A stretch of 64,000 bases of DNA from Bacteroidales bacterium (GCA_017619675.1 JAFZRX010000014.1:18225-82224), one strand, 5' to 3'; shown: positions 25,404 to 37,185, numbered from the stretch's first letter. The notes: generated by a model from the sequence alone, not told the origin. Numbers and translations: made by a program.

Positions 25404-26726
25404 ATGTCAGACTACGAACAAATAATAAAAGGGCTCTTTGAGCGCCATCAGTCCGTGCAGACGGCCGGTTTTTCCTCGGATTCCTACAAGCCGGGGCTTG
25501 ACCGGATACGGCAGCTTGACGCGCGTATGGGCGGCCCTGCGGGACGCCTGCGCTGCGTCCACGTTGCCGGCACCAACGGTAAAGGCTCGGTCTGTTCCAT
25601 GCTGGCGGCGTCGCTGGCGGGCAGCGGGTACCGCGTGGGGCTGTTTACGTCGCCGCATCTGCTGGATTTCAGGGAGCGGATCAAGATTGTGTCTGACGGC
25701 GGCTTCCAGATGATTCCGCGGGAGAGCGTGCTGGAGTTCCTGGATAAGTTCGATTCTCCGGACCTCTCTTTCTTTGAGATTACCACCGGGCTGGCTTTCT
25801 GGTACTTTGACCGGGAGCAGGTGGACGTAGCCGTGATTGAAGTGGGCCTGGGAGGCCTTCTGGACTCTACCAACATCATAGTCCCTGAGGTTGCCGTTGT
25901 TACATCCATCGGTCTGGACCACTGTGCCTTGCTGGGCGGCACCCGCGCTGAGATCGCCGGCCAGAAGGCCGGTATCTTCAAGCCCGGTGTGCCCGCCGTG
26001 GTAGGAGAATTGGACCCGGAGACGGTCCCCGTCTTCGAAGCCGCCGCCGCAGCGGCCCATTGCCCGTTGTTCTTCGCTCCTGAGCATTGTCGGACGGAGT
26101 ACTTGGTTGAAAAGGGCGATAAAAACAGGCTTGACGCCGAAAGCCCTTTTCAACCAAGTACTCCGTCCTCCGAGTCTGTTCTGGATAGGATGGATCTGCA
26201 GGGGGAGTGCCAGGAGGAGAATCTCCGGACGGTGCTGTGCGTGCTGGACCTGATGGGGGAGGAGCCGGACTTTGAAGCCATCTGCCATGCAGCCGCCATG
26301 ACCGGTCTGCGCGGCCGCTGGGAGACGGTCAGTGAGGAACCGCTGACCATTGCGGACATCGGACACAATCCGGCGGCGCTGAAGCGGAACTTCGGCCGCC
26401 TGGAGGAGATTATGGCTGGCGGTGAATACGACAAACTCATTGTGGTATACGGAGTTATGGCTGACAAGGACCTGGACGGCATCATCCCGCTGATGCCGCA
26501 GGACGCGGAATACATTTTTACAGCACCGGACACCCCGCGCGCCCTTCCGTCTGCAGAGATACTCCGCCGTTTTCTGGCTGTTCGGCCGGATGCGGAGGCG
26601 CGCGCCTGCGACTCCGTCGCCGACGCCCTGCGCCTGGCCTCCTCCTCCGCCACTTCACGCTCCCTCATCTACGTGGGCGGCAGTGCATTTGTGGTGGCGG
26701 ACTTCCTCAAACTGCTGGAAGATTGA
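25404..26726 (+). CDS. folC: Bifunctional folylpolyglutamate / dihydrofolate synthase
   Basis: 440 residues. FolC adds glutamate to dihydropteroate and to reduced folates. P-loop HVAGTNGKGSVCSMLAASL near residues 50-70, SPHLLDFRERI, and FFEITTGLAFWYF as in Mur-ligase-like enzymes; C-terminal half with LRGRWETV and VYGVMADKDLDGI. Residues about 230-255 (TEYLVEKGDKNRLDAES to SESV) are coded by a perfect 26-bp inverted repeat with a 25-base loop, so this stretch may be a palindromic insert that kept the frame (inference). The family is naturally variable here and overall length is near normal. Divergent from the AIR-synthase-like gene. Confidence 0.93.
   Translation: MSDYEQIIKGLFERHQSVQTAGFSSDSYKPGLDRIRQLDARMGGPAGRLRCVHVAGTNGKGSVCSMLAASLAGSGYRVGLFTSPHLLDFRERIKIVSDGGFQMIPRESVLEFLDKFDSPDLSFFEITTGLAFWYFDREQVDVAVIEVGLGGLLDSTNIIVPEVAVVTSIGLDHCALLGGTRAEIAGQKAGIFKPGVPAVVGELDPETVPVFEAAAAAAHCPLFFAPEHCRTEYLVEKGDKNRLDAESPFQPSTPSSESVLDRMDLQGECQEENLRTVLCVLDLMGEEPDFEAICHAAAMTGLRGRWETVSEEPLTIADIGHNPAALKRNFGRLEEIMAGGEYDKLIVVYGVMADKDLDGIIPLMPQDAEYIFTAPDTPRALPSAEILRRFLAVRPDAEARACDSVADALRLASSSATSRSLIYVGGSAFVVADFLKLLED
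26092..26168. repeat. Perfect 26-bp inverted repeat inside folC
   Basis: The arms at 26092-26117 and 26143-26168 are exact reverse complements (left arm starts GGACGGAGTACTTGGTTGAA) around a 25-base loop. The reading frame passes through both arms and the loop. A hairpin of this length and perfection is not expected by chance in coding DNA. Confidence 0.9.
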
Positions 26727-26742
26727 AAAATTGCAAAAAAAA

Positions 26743-26773
26743 TTTGCAACTCCTGATTTTTTCCTTACCTTTG
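26743..26773 (+). promoter_or_regulatory. Promoter of tRNA-Val
   Basis: TTTG at 26743-26746, a 19-base spacer and TACCTTTG at 26766-26773 match the Bacteroidota TTTG-N19-TAnnTTTG consensus exactly. The tRNA starts 10 bases after the -7 box. Confidence 0.8.
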
Positions 26774-26783
26774 CAATCCCCAC

Positions 26784-26858
26784 GGGAGATTAGCTCAGTT
26801 GGTTTAGAGCGTCTGCCTTACAAGCAGAGGGTCGGGGGTTCGACTCCCTCATCTCCCA
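26784..26858 (+). tRNA. tRNA-Val (TAC)
   Basis: A 75-base cloverleaf: acceptor GGGAGAT/ATCTCCC, D arm GCTC/GAGC, anticodon arm TCTGC-CTTACAA-GCAGA with anticodon TAC, T arm GGGGG-TTCGACT-CCCTC (one wobble), discriminator A. A CCA follows directly at 26859-26861 and may be encoded. It reads codons GUA/GUG/GUU. Confidence 0.97.
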
Positions 26859-26863
26859 CCACA

Positions 26864-26897
26864 AAAAAAAGACTCGGATGATTCCGAGTCTTTTTTT
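26864..26897. terminator. Bidirectional terminator between tRNA-Val and groEL
   Basis: AAAAAAAGACTCGG pairs with CCGAGTCTTTTTTT around ATGATT. The stem has a T run on each strand, so it can end both the tRNA-Val transcript (plus) and the groES-groEL transcript (minus). Confidence 0.88.
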
Positions 26898-26914
26898 GTT
26901 CCTATCGGGTGTTA

Positions 26915-28808
<1,894 letters not shown>

Positions 28809-28837
28809 ATTGTTATGTTTTAATATTTGTATGCAAC

Positions 28838-28863
28838 AAAAAAACCGGTCCCTTGGGGGCCGG
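28838..28863 (-). terminator. Terminator-like hairpin in front of groES
   Basis: On the minus strand CCGG-C-CCC-CAA-GGG-A-CCGG forms a stem with one mismatch, followed by seven Ts. It lies 30 bases before the groES start and 56 bases after the stop of the upstream methyltransferase gene. The simplest reading is a terminator for that gene; if the groES promoter lies upstream of it, it would act as an attenuator. Confidence 0.6.
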
Positions 28864-28901
28864 AATAACAAGCGCAAGGTCTGTGCCTAATGTCGGAGGA
28901 C

Positions 28902-28914
28902 TGACAAATTGTCA
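28902..28914. promoter_or_regulatory. Palindrome TGACAAATTGTCA upstream of groES
   Basis: A perfect 6-bp inverted repeat with one central base, 94 bases upstream of the groES start and 4 bases after the stop of the preceding gene. It could be an operator for heat-shock control of groESL (inference). A symmetrical site of this kind could also arise by chance. Confidence 0.4.
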
Positions 28915-28918
28915 CGGC

Positions 28919-29443
28919 TCACGGGCGGAAGTGCCAGAGGATGACGCCAACCGCCACGGAAACGTTCAGGGAATGCTTGGTTCCCCACTGTGGAATCTCA
29001 AGCACCATGTCCGATGCGTCCACCACGTCCTGCCGCACCCCGTCAACTTCATTGCCGAAGACGACGGCGTACCTGCGGCCCGGCTCGCGCCGGAAGTCTT
29101 CCAGACTGACAGCGCCCAGGGCCTGCTCCACGCTGACCAGGGTGTAGCCCTCTTCGCGAAGGCGCCGAACCGCCTCCAGCGTATCGGCGTAATGCTCCCA
29201 CGGGACGCTCTGCTCCGCGCCCAGCGCGGATTTGTGGATCTCCGCGGACGGCGGGCACGCGCATATTCCGCACAGGCACACCTTGTCAATCCCAAAGGCG
29301 TCTGCCGTGCGGAATGCGCTGCCCACGTTGTGGGCGCTGCGTATGTTGTCCAGCACCAGCACCACGCCGCCAGGCTGCCGCGTGCGGTATTGCTGCGGGC
29401 TTATCCTGCCCAGTTCGCTGTTTAGTAATTTACGATGGTCCAT
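28919..29443 (-). CDS. SPOUT-family RNA 2'-O-methyltransferase (TrmH/SpoU-like)
   Basis: 174 residues, a single SPOUT domain without the N-terminal substrate-binding extension of RlmB. Motif 1 is [23 protein letters not shown], motif 2 is [12 protein letters not shown], and motif 3 is [23 protein letters not shown]; together they form the trefoil knot AdoMet site. It probably methylates the ribose of a tRNA or rRNA nucleotide; the target is not predictable. Divergent from glyA. Confidence 0.92.
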   Translation of the reverse strand: MDHRKLLNSELGRISPQQYRTRQPGGVVLVLDNIRSAHNVGSAFRTADAFGIDKVCLCGICACPPSAEIHKSALGAEQSVPWEHYADTLEAVRRLREEGYTLVSVEQALGAVSLEDFRREPGRRYAVVFGNEVDGVRQDVVDASDMVLEIPQWGTKHSLNVSVAVGVILWHFRP

Positions 29444-29471
29444 TATGGGTGCAAAAGTAACATTATTTTGC

Positions 29472-29479
29472 TATATTTG
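29472..29479 (+). promoter_or_regulatory. -7 box (TATATTTG) for glyA
   Basis: An exact TAnnTTTG match 25 bases before the glyA ATG, in the 61-base gap between the divergent methyltransferase gene and glyA. No TTTG at the usual -33 distance. Confidence 0.6.
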
Positions 29480-29504
29480 CTTGTTTGAATATAACAATAC
29501 CATT

Positions 29505-30815
29505 ATGAAACAGGACATCCAGATCTTTGACCTTATCAAGAAAGAAAGGGACAGGCAGGCCTCAGGCCTTGAGCTCATAGCCTCTGAAAACTATGTAAGC
29601 CAGGGCGTTATGGACGCCATGGGAAGCATTTGCACCAACAAATACGCAGAAGGCTATCCGGGCAAGCGCTACTACGGCGGCTGTGAAGTCGTAGACCAGA
29701 TAGAGCAACTGGCAATAGACCGCCTCAAGAAGATCTATGATGCAGAATACGCCAACGTACAGCCCCATTCGGGCGCCCAGGCAAACATGGCCGTCATCAT
29801 GGCCGTCCTCAAGCCGGGCGACACCTTCATGGGACTTGACCTTTCCCAGGGCGGACACCTCACCCACGGTTCACCGGTCAACGCATCCGGAATCCTGTAC
29901 AATGCAGTGGCTTACGGTCTCAACCAGGAAACCGGCTGCATTGACTATGACAAGATGGAGCAGACGGCGCTCAAGTGCAAGCCAAAGCTCATCATCGGCG
30001 GCGCATCGGCATATTCTCGCGAGTGGGACTACGAGCGCATGCGCGCCATTGCGGACAGGGTAGGCGCCCTCCTGTGGATTGACATGGCCCATACGGCCGG
30101 AATGATAGCCGCAGGCCTCCTCAAGAATCCTGTTAAATACGCCCATATAGTATCTTCCACAACCCACAAGACCCTTCGCGGACCGCGCGGAGGCGTCATC
30201 CTCATGGGCAAGGACTTCGACAACCCCTGGGGCCTCACAACACCTAAGGGTGAGATCAAGAAGATGAGCCAGATCCTCAATTCCTCCGTATTCCCCGGAG
30301 TGCAGGGAGGACCTCTGGAGCACGTTATCGCCGCAAAGGCGGTGGCCTTCTACGAGGCCATGCAGCCGGAGTTTGTGGATTACCAGAAGCAGGTGTTGGC
30401 CAACGCCCAGGCAATGTGCAAAGCCTTCCTCAAGAGGGGCTACAACGTTGTTTCCGGCGGAACTGACAACCACCTGATGCTCATAGACCTCCGCTCCAAG
30501 TTCCCTGAGGTTACAGGACGCATGGCTGAGCAGCAGCTGGTAAAGGCTGACATCACCCTCAACAAGAACATGGTGCCGTTCGACACCCGCTCCGCGTTCC
30601 AGACCTCGGGCTTCCGTATCGGAACCCCTGCGGTCACATCCCGCGGAATGGTTGAAAGGGACATGGAAGAGATTGTCTCCATGATAGACGAGGTCCTCAC
30701 CTCCGTTGCGGCACACGCAACTGACCTGGAGTGCCCTGAGCACACCGCTGTCGTGGACGCAATCCGCAGGAAGGTCCACAACATGACCAAGATCTATCCT
30801 CTCAACAAGTATTAG
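29505..30815 (+). CDS. glyA: Serine hydroxymethyltransferase
   Basis: 436 residues from the ATG at 29505 ([18 protein letters not shown]). A much longer upstream frame runs through the divergent gene and is rejected. This PLP enzyme converts serine and tetrahydrofolate to glycine and methylene-tetrahydrofolate. [37 protein letters not shown] and the PLP-lysine motif [15 protein letters not shown] are intact. The gene overlaps the convergent glycosyltransferase gene by 4 bases. Confidence 0.97.
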   Translation: MKQDIQIFDLIKKERDRQASGLELIASENYVSQGVMDAMGSICTNKYAEGYPGKRYYGGCEVVDQIEQLAIDRLKKIYDAEYANVQPHSGAQANMAVIMAVLKPGDTFMGLDLSQGGHLTHGSPVNASGILYNAVAYGLNQETGCIDYDKMEQTALKCKPKLIIGGASAYSREWDYERMRAIADRVGALLWIDMAHTAGMIAAGLLKNPVKYAHIVSSTTHKTLRGPRGGVILMGKDFDNPWGLTTPKGEIKKMSQILNSSVFPGVQGGPLEHVIAAKAVAFYEAMQPEFVDYQKQVLANAQAMCKAFLKRGYNVVSGGTDNHLMLIDLRSKFPEVTGRMAEQQLVKADITLNKNMVPFDTRSAFQTSGFRIGTPAVTSRGMVERDMEEIVSMIDEVLTSVAAHATDLECPEHTAVVDAIRRKVHNMTKIYPLNKY

Positions 30816-31780
30816 AGAGAGATACTGTCCTTGATGTTATAGGTATTCCTTTCGCTGGCCGTGCGGGAGATCATCTCGCATATGAATCCGGCAAGGAAGA
30901 GCATCACTCCAAGAACTACAGCCAGTAAGGCGAGATAGAACAGAGGCTGGTCCGTTACCGCCCGGAAGTATTGTCCGTGCGCCTGATGGACCAGTTTCGC
31001 TATTATGATCCACACGGTCATAATGAATCCCACGATGAACATGAAGATTCCCGTGTAGCCGAAGAAATGCATAGGCTTGCGACCGAAGGTGGACAGGAAC
31101 CAGAGTGAGATCAGGTCAAGGAAACCGTTCACGAAGCGGTCCATGCCGAACTTGCTCTTGCCGTACTTGCGTTTCTGGTGATGTACCGGCTTTTCAGTGA
31201 TGCGGGTGAAGCCCGCGTTCTTGGCGAGATACGGGATGTAGCGGTGCATCTCCCCGTAGACCTCTATGTTCTTGACAACCTCGTTCTTGTAGGCCTTGAG
31301 GCCGCAGTTCATGTCGTGCAGTTTGATGCCGGTGATGCGGCGGGCCGTCGCATTGTACAGCTTGGAAGGCAGGTTTTTGGTCAGTTTGTTGTCCTGGCGG
31401 TGCTGTTTCCAGCCGGAAACCACGTCCCAGTTGTCTTCCACTATCATGCGGTACATCTCGGGAATCTCTTCGGGAGAGTCCTGGAGGTCTGCGTCCATGG
31501 TGACGACCACGCGCCCGCGCGCGGCCTTGAAGCCGCAGAAAAGTGCGGCTGACTTGCCGTAGTTGCGGCGGAACTGGATGGCGCGCAGGCAGGGATCCGC
31601 CTCCGCAAGTTCCTTGACGGCTTCCCATGTGCCGTCGTCGCTGCCGTCGTCTATGATTATTATTTCGAATGACTTGCCTTCCGGCTCAAGGGCCCTGTGA
31701 ATCCAGGCCAGGAGTTCCGGCAGGGATTCCCTTTCGTTATAGGAAGGGATAAGTATGCTGAGGTCAACGGGATAGTCCAT
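30812..31780 (-). CDS. Family 2 glycosyltransferase with two C-terminal membrane helices
   Basis: 322 residues. GT-A fold with [18 protein letters not shown], the UDP- or GDP-binding [15 protein letters not shown] and the metal site [16 protein letters not shown]. Two transmembrane helices lie at about 228-260 and 280-305. The layout matches bactoprenol- or dolichyl-phosphate sugar transferases (DPM1/GtrB/ArnC type) that load a sugar on a polyprenyl carrier. It sits one base downstream of the DUF4199 gene, as these families often do in Bacteroidota. Confidence 0.9.
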   Translation of the reverse strand: MDYPVDLSILIPSYNERESLPELLAWIHRALEPEGKSFEIIIIDDGSDDGTWEAVKELAEADPCLRAIQFRRNYGKSAALFCGFKAARGRVVVTMDADLQDSPEEIPEMYRMIVEDNWDVVSGWKQHRQDNKLTKNLPSKLYNATARRITGIKLHDMNCGLKAYKNEVVKNIEVYGEMHRYIPYLAKNAGFTRITEKPVHHQKRKYGKSKFGMDRFVNGFLDLISLWFLSTFGRKPMHFFGYTGIFMFIVGFIMTVWIIIAKLVHQAHGQYFRAVTDQPLFYLALLAVVLGVMLFLAGFICEMISRTASERNTYNIKDSISL

Positions 31781-31781
31781 A

Positions 31782-32330
31782 TTATTGTTTGAAAGGATCG
31801 TCTTTTACAAGCCTGGAGGCTATGATGGCGGATGCCGCCCAGCCGAACAGGGTGCAGTAAATGAGCATTGCAAAGAACATTATGGCGGGCATGCTGCCCT
31901 GCATCTGGTCAAGGGCCTGCATGGAGTTGGAATCCAGCATTGAAGAATATGCTTCCGTCGCTGCCGCAAAGCTTTCATTGAGCGCGTCAGGGGCTATGTA
32001 AAGGTAATAGACCAGTATGAACGCCGCAAAGATGAGCGCTGACGTGAAAGCGGTTATCACGCCAAACTTGCGGACCGTCTTCCTGTCCGCTCCCGGGAAG
32101 TCAAGGGTGAACTTGCGCATGAGGGCGAAGAGCACGTACACGCAGCAGAAAATCTTTGCTCCCCATAAAATGAATGACAGGACCGTTGTCAGGAAAACGC
32201 CTATGGATGAGTCCGGCAGAAGTCCGGGCAGAAGGCCCAGGAGCATGAATGCTATGGTTATTCCTCCCAGTATCAGGCCGCCTTTGGCGCCGCTGTCCCA
32301 GAGAGTCTTTGCAGATATGTCGCTATTCAT
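31782..32330 (-). CDS. DUF4199 membrane protein
   Basis: 182 residues with four predicted transmembrane helices (about 18-40, 45-70, 88-112 and 150-172). The pattern GAKGGLILGGITIAFMLL near the N-terminus and the polar loop between helices 3 and 4 (LNESFAAATEAYSSMLDSNS) fit DUF4199, a Bacteroidota-specific family of unknown function. It is followed after one base by the glycosyltransferase gene, and is divergent from thrS. Confidence 0.82.
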   Translation of the reverse strand: MNSDISAKTLWDSGAKGGLILGGITIAFMLLGLLPGLLPDSSIGVFLTTVLSFILWGAKIFCCVYVLFALMRKFTLDFPGADRKTVRKFGVITAFTSALIFAAFILVYYLYIAPDALNESFAAATEAYSSMLDSNSMQALDQMQGSMPAIMFFAMLIYCTLFGWAASAIIASRLVKDDPFKQ

Positions 32331-32372
32331 AATCAGTGGTGTTTATTAATACAAAGATACGGAAAAAAACAG

Positions 32373-32380
32373 TATATTTG
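32373..32380 (+). promoter_or_regulatory. -7 box (TATATTTG) for the thrS-infC-ribosomal protein cluster
   Basis: An exact -7 consensus 20 bases before the thrS ATG in the 70-base divergent gap. No clear TTTG at -33. With so short a leader there is no room for a T-box. Confidence 0.6.
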
Positions 32381-32400
32381 CATTCCTTATATATAACGAT

Positions 32401-34332
32401 ATGATTAACATAACATTTCCAGACGGAGCGGTAAAGCCATTTGTAGAAGGAATAACCGCTTACGAAATTGCTGAGAGCATAAGCCCGCGCCTTGCGGCGG
32501 AAGTACTCGCCGCCATGGTAAACGGGGTTGTGTATGACTTGAACCGTCCAATCGACGGGGATGCAACGATATCTCTCCTTAAGTGGGACAGCGACGATGC
32601 CAAGAGGGTTTTCTGGCACTCCTCATCCCATCTTATGGCAGAGGCCCTGGAGGCCCTTTATCCGGGAGTCAAGTTCGGTATCGGTCCCGCTGTCGAGAAT
32701 GGATTTTATTACGACGTAGACCTTGGCGGAAACCAGATCACGGATTCCGACCTTCCAAAGATCGAGAAGAAGATGCTGGAACTTGCAGCCCGCAAGGAGG
32801 AATACAAGAGAATTGACGTAAGCAAGGCAGACGCCCTGAAGTACTTCGCCGCAAAAGGGGACCAGTACAAAGTGGAGCTCATCAACGAACTTCAGGACGG
32901 CACCATAACATACTATGAGAACGGAGATTTCACAGACCTGTGCCGCGGCCCTCACCTCAGGAGCACGGAAGTCATCAAGGCCGTGAAACTCACCGCCATA
33001 GCAGGAGCATACTGGCGCGGAGACGAGAAGCGCCAGCAGCTCACCCGCATCTACGGCATCACTTTCCCCAAGAAATCCATGCTTGAGGAATACCTGGTGA
33101 TGATGGAAGAGGCCAAGAAGAGGGATCACCGCAAGCTGGGCAAGGAGATGGAACTGTTCACCTTCTCCCAGAGGGTGGGCCTGGGCCTGCCGCTGTGGCT
33201 CCCGCGCGGCGCCGTGATGCGCAACATCCTGGAGGGATTCCTCCGTAAGAAGCAGACTGAGCTCGGATACCTTCCGGTAGTGACCCCTCACATCGGAAGC
33301 AAGGAGCTTTATATAACATCCGGCCACTACGCCAAGTACGGCAAGGATTCATTCCAGCCCATCCGCACCCCGCAGGAGGGCGAGGAATACATGCTCAAGC
33401 CAATGAACTGCCCTCACCACTGCGAGATCTTCCGCAGCTCGCCGCGCTCATACCGCGACCTGCCGCTGCGTTTCGCAGAGTTCGGAACAGTCTATCGCTA
33501 TGAGCAGAGCGGCGAGCTCCACGGTCTCACCCGCGTACGCGGTTTCACCCAGGACGACGCCCACCTCTTCTGCCGCCCTGACCAGCTCCAGGAAGAGTTC
33601 GAAAAGGTTATCGACCTCATCCTGTACGTGTTCAGGACCCTGAAGATGACTGACTACATGGCGCAGGTTTCCCTCCGCGACCCTGACAACAAGGAGAAGT
33701 ACATCGGCTCCGACGAGAACTGGGCCAAGGCAGAGCAGGCAATCATAGACGCCGCTGAGAAGAAGGGCCTCAAGACCGTAGTGGAGAAGGGCGAAGCCGC
33801 CTTCTACGGTCCAAAGCTTGACTTCATGGTCAAGGACGCCATCGGCCGCAAGTGGCAGCTTGGCACGATTCAGGTAGATTACAACCTTCCTGAGCGCTTC
33901 CAGCTGGAATACACTGACGCTGACGGCAGCAAGAAACGTCCGGTGATGATCCACCGCGCCCCGTTCGGGTCAATGGAGAGATTCACCGCCGTTGTACTGG
34001 AGCACACCGCCGGACATCTGCCTCTTTGGCTGTCTCCGGATCAGGTTAAAGTGCTGCCAGTGAGCGAAAAATATGCGGATTATGCAGAAAAAGTTTGTAG
34101 TTTCCTGAATAATTCCGATATTCGCGCTTCCATTGACGCTAGGAATGAGACACTTGGCAAGAGAATCCGCGAGATTTCCCTTCTCAGGGTCCCTGTACTG
34201 GTGATCGTTGGTGATAAAGAAGCCCAGAGTGAAACGGTATCAGTGCGCCGAGAAGGCGTAGATGCCGGTTCTATGACTCTGGACGGATTTGTGAATTATT
34301 TCCATCAGGCAATTGCCGAGGAGTTATCATAA
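32401..34332 (+). CDS. thrS: Threonyl-tRNA synthetase
   Basis: 643 residues, full length. TGS domain at the N-terminus ([21 protein letters not shown]), editing domain with [11 protein letters not shown] (HxxxH zinc-type motif) and [12 protein letters not shown], class II catalytic core with motif 2 [31 protein letters not shown], motif 3 [11 protein letters not shown], and a C-terminal anticodon domain. First gene of the classic thrS-infC-rpmI-rplT cluster; infC starts 3 bases after its stop. Confidence 0.98.
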   Translation: MINITFPDGAVKPFVEGITAYEIAESISPRLAAEVLAAMVNGVVYDLNRPIDGDATISLLKWDSDDAKRVFWHSSSHLMAEALEALYPGVKFGIGPAVENGFYYDVDLGGNQITDSDLPKIEKKMLELAARKEEYKRIDVSKADALKYFAAKGDQYKVELINELQDGTITYYENGDFTDLCRGPHLRSTEVIKAVKLTAIAGAYWRGDEKRQQLTRIYGITFPKKSMLEEYLVMMEEAKKRDHRKLGKEMELFTFSQRVGLGLPLWLPRGAVMRNILEGFLRKKQTELGYLPVVTPHIGSKELYITSGHYAKYGKDSFQPIRTPQEGEEYMLKPMNCPHHCEIFRSSPRSYRDLPLRFAEFGTVYRYEQSGELHGLTRVRGFTQDDAHLFCRPDQLQEEFEKVIDLILYVFRTLKMTDYMAQVSLRDPDNKEKYIGSDENWAKAEQAIIDAAEKKGLKTVVEKGEAAFYGPKLDFMVKDAIGRKWQLGTIQVDYNLPERFQLEYTDADGSKKRPVMIHRAPFGSMERFTAVVLEHTAGHLPLWLSPDQVKVLPVSEKYADYAEKVCSFLNNSDIRASIDARNETLGKRIREISLLRVPVLVIVGDKEAQSETVSVRREGVDAGSMTLDGFVNYFHQAIAEELS

Positions 34333-34335
34333 AGC

Positions 34336-34935
34336 ATGGCAGGACCTTACAGACCGAAGCCCTCGGGCTTCAAGCCTAACGGCAAGAAACCAAACCGTCC
34401 TTATCCTAACCAGAAGAAGGATGAGAACGAGCTTAACATCAACCAGGAGATTACTGCACCGCAGGTTCGCCTGGTAGGTGACAACGTTCCGGAGCCGGGG
34501 ATTTATCCCCTGGCCAAGGCGCTTGCTATTGCCGACGAACTGGAACTCGATCTCGTAGAGATCAGTGCCAAGGCAGATCCTCCCGTGTGCAAGATACTTG
34601 ACTACCAGAAATATCTGTATCAGCAGAAGAAGAAGGCCAAGGAGATGAAATCGAATTCGGCCAAGATAGTGCTCAAGGAAATACGTTTCGGCCCCAACAC
34701 GGACGAGCACGATTTCCAGTTTAAGCTCAAGCACGCCCAGGAATTCCTCCAGGAGGGTTCCAAGGTGAAGGCCACTATCTTCTTCAGAGGCCGTTCAATC
34801 CAGTTCGCGGAGCAGGGAGAGAAACAGCTCCTCCGCTTCGCGGTTGAACTGGAAGAGTTCGGAAGGGCTGAGAACATGCCGGTTCTGGAAGGAAAGCGTA
34901 TGACAATGATTATTGCGCCTATCAAAAAGAAATAG
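34336..34935 (+). CDS. infC: Translation initiation factor IF-3
   Basis: 199 residues. It has a basic, Pro/Lys-rich N-terminal extension (about 1-30), then the IF3-N domain ([37 protein letters not shown]) and the IF3-C domain ([30 protein letters not shown]). Start is a normal ATG, unlike the AUU or AUA start that autoregulates infC in enterobacteria. It lies 3 bases after thrS and 36 bases before rpmI. Confidence 0.97.
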   Translation: MAGPYRPKPSGFKPNGKKPNRPYPNQKKDENELNINQEITAPQVRLVGDNVPEPGIYPLAKALAIADELELDLVEISAKADPPVCKILDYQKYLYQQKKKAKEMKSNSAKIVLKEIRFGPNTDEHDFQFKLKHAQEFLQEGSKVKATIFFRGRSIQFAEQGEKQLLRFAVELEEFGRAENMPVLEGKRMTMIIAPIKKK

Positions 34936-34971
34936 GGCAACAAATATTAACAATTATTAACAACAAAAGAA

Positions 34972-35166
34972 ATGGCAAAGAATAAGACCAACTCCGGTGC
35001 CAAAAAGCGCTTCACGCTTACCGGAACGGGAAAGATCAAGAGAAAGCACGCTTATCACAGCCACATTCTCACAAAGAAGACCAAGAAGCAGAAGAGGAAC
35101 CTTGATCATTTCGCACTCCTCAAGAAGGCGGATGAGAAGAGGGTAAAAGAGCTCCTTGCGTTGTAG
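34972..35166 (+). CDS. rpmI: Ribosomal protein bL35
   Basis: 64 residues, very basic: [38 protein letters not shown] is the family core. It lies between infC and rplT; 82 bases separate it from rplT, room for an L20-type control site. Confidence 0.96.
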   Translation: MAKNKTNSGAKKRFTLTGTGKIKRKHAYHSHILTKKTKKQKRNLDHFALLKKADEKRVKELLAL

Positions 35167-35207
35167 TATCATTTTAAGTTTAACGTGGATGACGCAGTTG
35201 TGAAGCG

Positions 35208-35220
35208 CTTGCCCTGCAAG
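35208..35220 (+). promoter_or_regulatory. Small hairpin in the rpmI-rplT gap
   Basis: CTTGC-CCT-GCAAG forms a short perfect stem 29 bases before rplT. Autoregulation of rpmI-rplT by L20 through leader structures is known in other bacteria; whether this hairpin takes part is speculation. Confidence 0.25.
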
Positions 35221-35248
35221 CCACTGCCTCCAGAAAAAAAAGTAAATT

Positions 35249-35596
35249 ATGCCAAGATCAGTCAACTCAGTTGCTTCAAAAGCACGCCGCAAGAAGATTT
35301 TAAAGCAGACTCGCGGTAACTTCCTTTCAAGGAAGAACGTTTGGACGGTTGCAAAGAACACCTATGAGAAAGGTCTCACCTATGCATACCGTGACAGGAA
35401 AGCAAAGAAGCGCAATTTCCGCGCCCTTTGGATTCAGAGAATCAATGCAGCCGCACGTCAGTACGGTGTAACTTATTCCCAGTTTATGGGTCAGCTGGCC
35501 AAGAAGAATGTGGGCCTCAACCGCAAAGTATTGGCAGACCTCGCTATGAACAACCCTCAGGCTTTCGAAGCTATTCTTAAGTCTGTTACGGAGTAG
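35249..35596 (+). CDS. rplT: Ribosomal protein bL20
   Basis: 115 residues. [24 protein letters not shown] at the N-terminus and [26 protein letters not shown] are diagnostic. It binds 23S rRNA early in 50S assembly. The gene for signal peptidase starts 6 bases downstream. Confidence 0.97.
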   Translation: MPRSVNSVASKARRKKILKQTRGNFLSRKNVWTVAKNTYEKGLTYAYRDRKAKKRNFRALWIQRINAAARQYGVTYSQFMGQLAKKNVGLNRKVLADLAMNNPQAFEAILKSVTE

Positions 35597-35602
35597 TTCC
35601 CC

Positions 35603-36910
35603 ATGGGCTGGAAGGAATTTTACCATAACCGTTGGACAGGCTTCATATTCTGGGCTCTGCTCTATGTGTTGTGGGTAATCTGGCTGGGAAACTTCTGGTG
35701 GCTTTTAGGCCTGATAGTTATCTTTGACATCTTCATCACAAAGAAGGTTCATTGGAACTTCTGGAAGAAACGCTACAAGAAAGGAGAAAAGAGAGACGTT
35801 GCCAACGACTGGCTTGATGACATCATCTTCGCGGTTGTTTTCGTGACATTCCTGAACATCTTCTTTTTCCAGGCATTCAAAATACCTTCCTCCTCAATGG
35901 AAAGTACGCTTTACACAGGCGACCGCCTGTTCGTAAGCAAATTGACATATGGGCCAAGGCTTCCGCAAACGCCGCTCACAGTGCCTTTTACGCATAATAC
36001 CATCTTTGGAAAGGAATCATATTCCAAGCTTATCCAGAAGGATTACAAGAGGCTCCGCGGTTTCAGGGAAGTGCAAAAGGGAGACAACGTGGTCTTTGGC
36101 TTTCCAAACGGCGACAGCGTCCTTGTGAAAGCTCCCGTAGACGACTATTACGCTCTTTGCCGCATGATCGGCAGGGAAACAGTAATAAAGAACTGGGGTC
36201 CGGTAAAGGTTCGCCCCTCGGACAAGAAAGACCATTATGTGAAACGTTGCGTGGCCACGCCGGGCGATATGCTTCAGGTCATTGACGGCCTCGTTTATAT
36301 AAACGGCCAGCAGCAGGAAGTCTATCCGGGCATACAGCTTACTTACAAGGTTGTCACCGCAGGTGGAAAGATAAATCAAAAGTTCTTTGAAAAACTAGGC
36401 GTGAACGCCTCGGAACTCTTCTTCGATCCGGCTTTGCCGGGGTATCCGGCCATGCCGCTTACCGCCGCAATGCTCCCGCAGGTCAAGGCACTTGACATTG
36501 TGCAGAGCGTGGAGGCAAACCTGGACAGGGAGCCCGCTGAGGCAGAACTCTTCCCGTTCACCGCTACCGGCTGGAGCCGTGACTACTACGGACCCATCTG
36601 GATTCCCCAGAAAGGCCAGAGCGTTGAGATCAATGAAGAAACCCTGCCGCTTTACAGCAGGATCATCAAGGATTACGAGGGAGGAGACATTCAGGCCGCG
36701 CTGCGAGAAGGCAGCTATACCTTCCGCCAGGACTATTACTTCATGATGGGAGACAACAGGCACAATTCCCTGGACTCAAGGTACTGGGGTTTTGTCCCGG
36801 AGGACCACATAGTTGGAAGGCCTATAGTGATATGGCTCTCCACGGACGCCTCCAAGAAGTTCCCCAAGAATATCCGCTGGCGCAGGTTTTTTAAAATTGT
36901 TTGTAATTAA
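35603..36910 (+). CDS. lepB: Signal peptidase I
   Basis: 435 residues. It cleaves signal peptides at the outer face of the inner membrane. N-terminal membrane helices (about 10-45 and 75-92) precede the catalytic domain. Ser98 in FKIPSSSMESTLYTGDRLFVSK is the nucleophile, and Lys214 in HYVKRCVATPGD is the general base. The C-terminal box MMGDNRHNSLDSRYWGFVPEDHIVG is intact. A long insert (about 225-370) of the kind seen in Bacteroidota enzymes lies between box D and box E. It directly follows rplT and precedes rpmB, so it is embedded in the ribosomal protein cluster. Confidence 0.94.
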   Translation: MGWKEFYHNRWTGFIFWALLYVLWVIWLGNFWWLLGLIVIFDIFITKKVHWNFWKKRYKKGEKRDVANDWLDDIIFAVVFVTFLNIFFFQAFKIPSSSMESTLYTGDRLFVSKLTYGPRLPQTPLTVPFTHNTIFGKESYSKLIQKDYKRLRGFREVQKGDNVVFGFPNGDSVLVKAPVDDYYALCRMIGRETVIKNWGPVKVRPSDKKDHYVKRCVATPGDMLQVIDGLVYINGQQQEVYPGIQLTYKVVTAGGKINQKFFEKLGVNASELFFDPALPGYPAMPLTAAMLPQVKALDIVQSVEANLDREPAEAELFPFTATGWSRDYYGPIWIPQKGQSVEINEETLPLYSRIIKDYEGGDIQAALREGSYTFRQDYYFMMGDNRHNSLDSRYWGFVPEDHIVGRPIVIWLSTDASKKFPKNIRWRRFFKIVCN

Positions 36911-36931
36911 AAATTAAAAAAGAATAGAATT

Positions 36932-37174
36932 ATGGCAAAGGTTTGTCAAGTAACAGGAAGAAAGAGAATGAAGGGCAATAATGTGGCCCATTCAAAATTG
37001 CGCACCAAGCGTGATTTCTCCCTCAACCTCAAGACCAAGAAGTTCTGGTCAGAAGAGGAGCAGAGGTTCATCACATTGAAGGTATCCTGCAAGGGTATGA
37101 GGATCATCGAGAAGAATGGTCTGGACGCAACCCTCAAGGATGCTCAGAAGAAAGGATTAATTAACCTTGTTTAA
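36932..37174 (+). CDS. rpmB: Ribosomal protein bL28
   Basis: 80 residues: MAKVCQVTGRKRMKGNNVAHSKLRTKRDFSLNLKTKKFW is the family core. It starts 21 bases after lepB, and rpmG follows after 11 bases. Confidence 0.96.
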   Translation: MAKVCQVTGRKRMKGNNVAHSKLRTKRDFSLNLKTKKFWSEEEQRFITLKVSCKGMRIIEKNGLDATLKDAQKKGLINLV

Positions 37175-37185
37175 ACTCGTGAATT

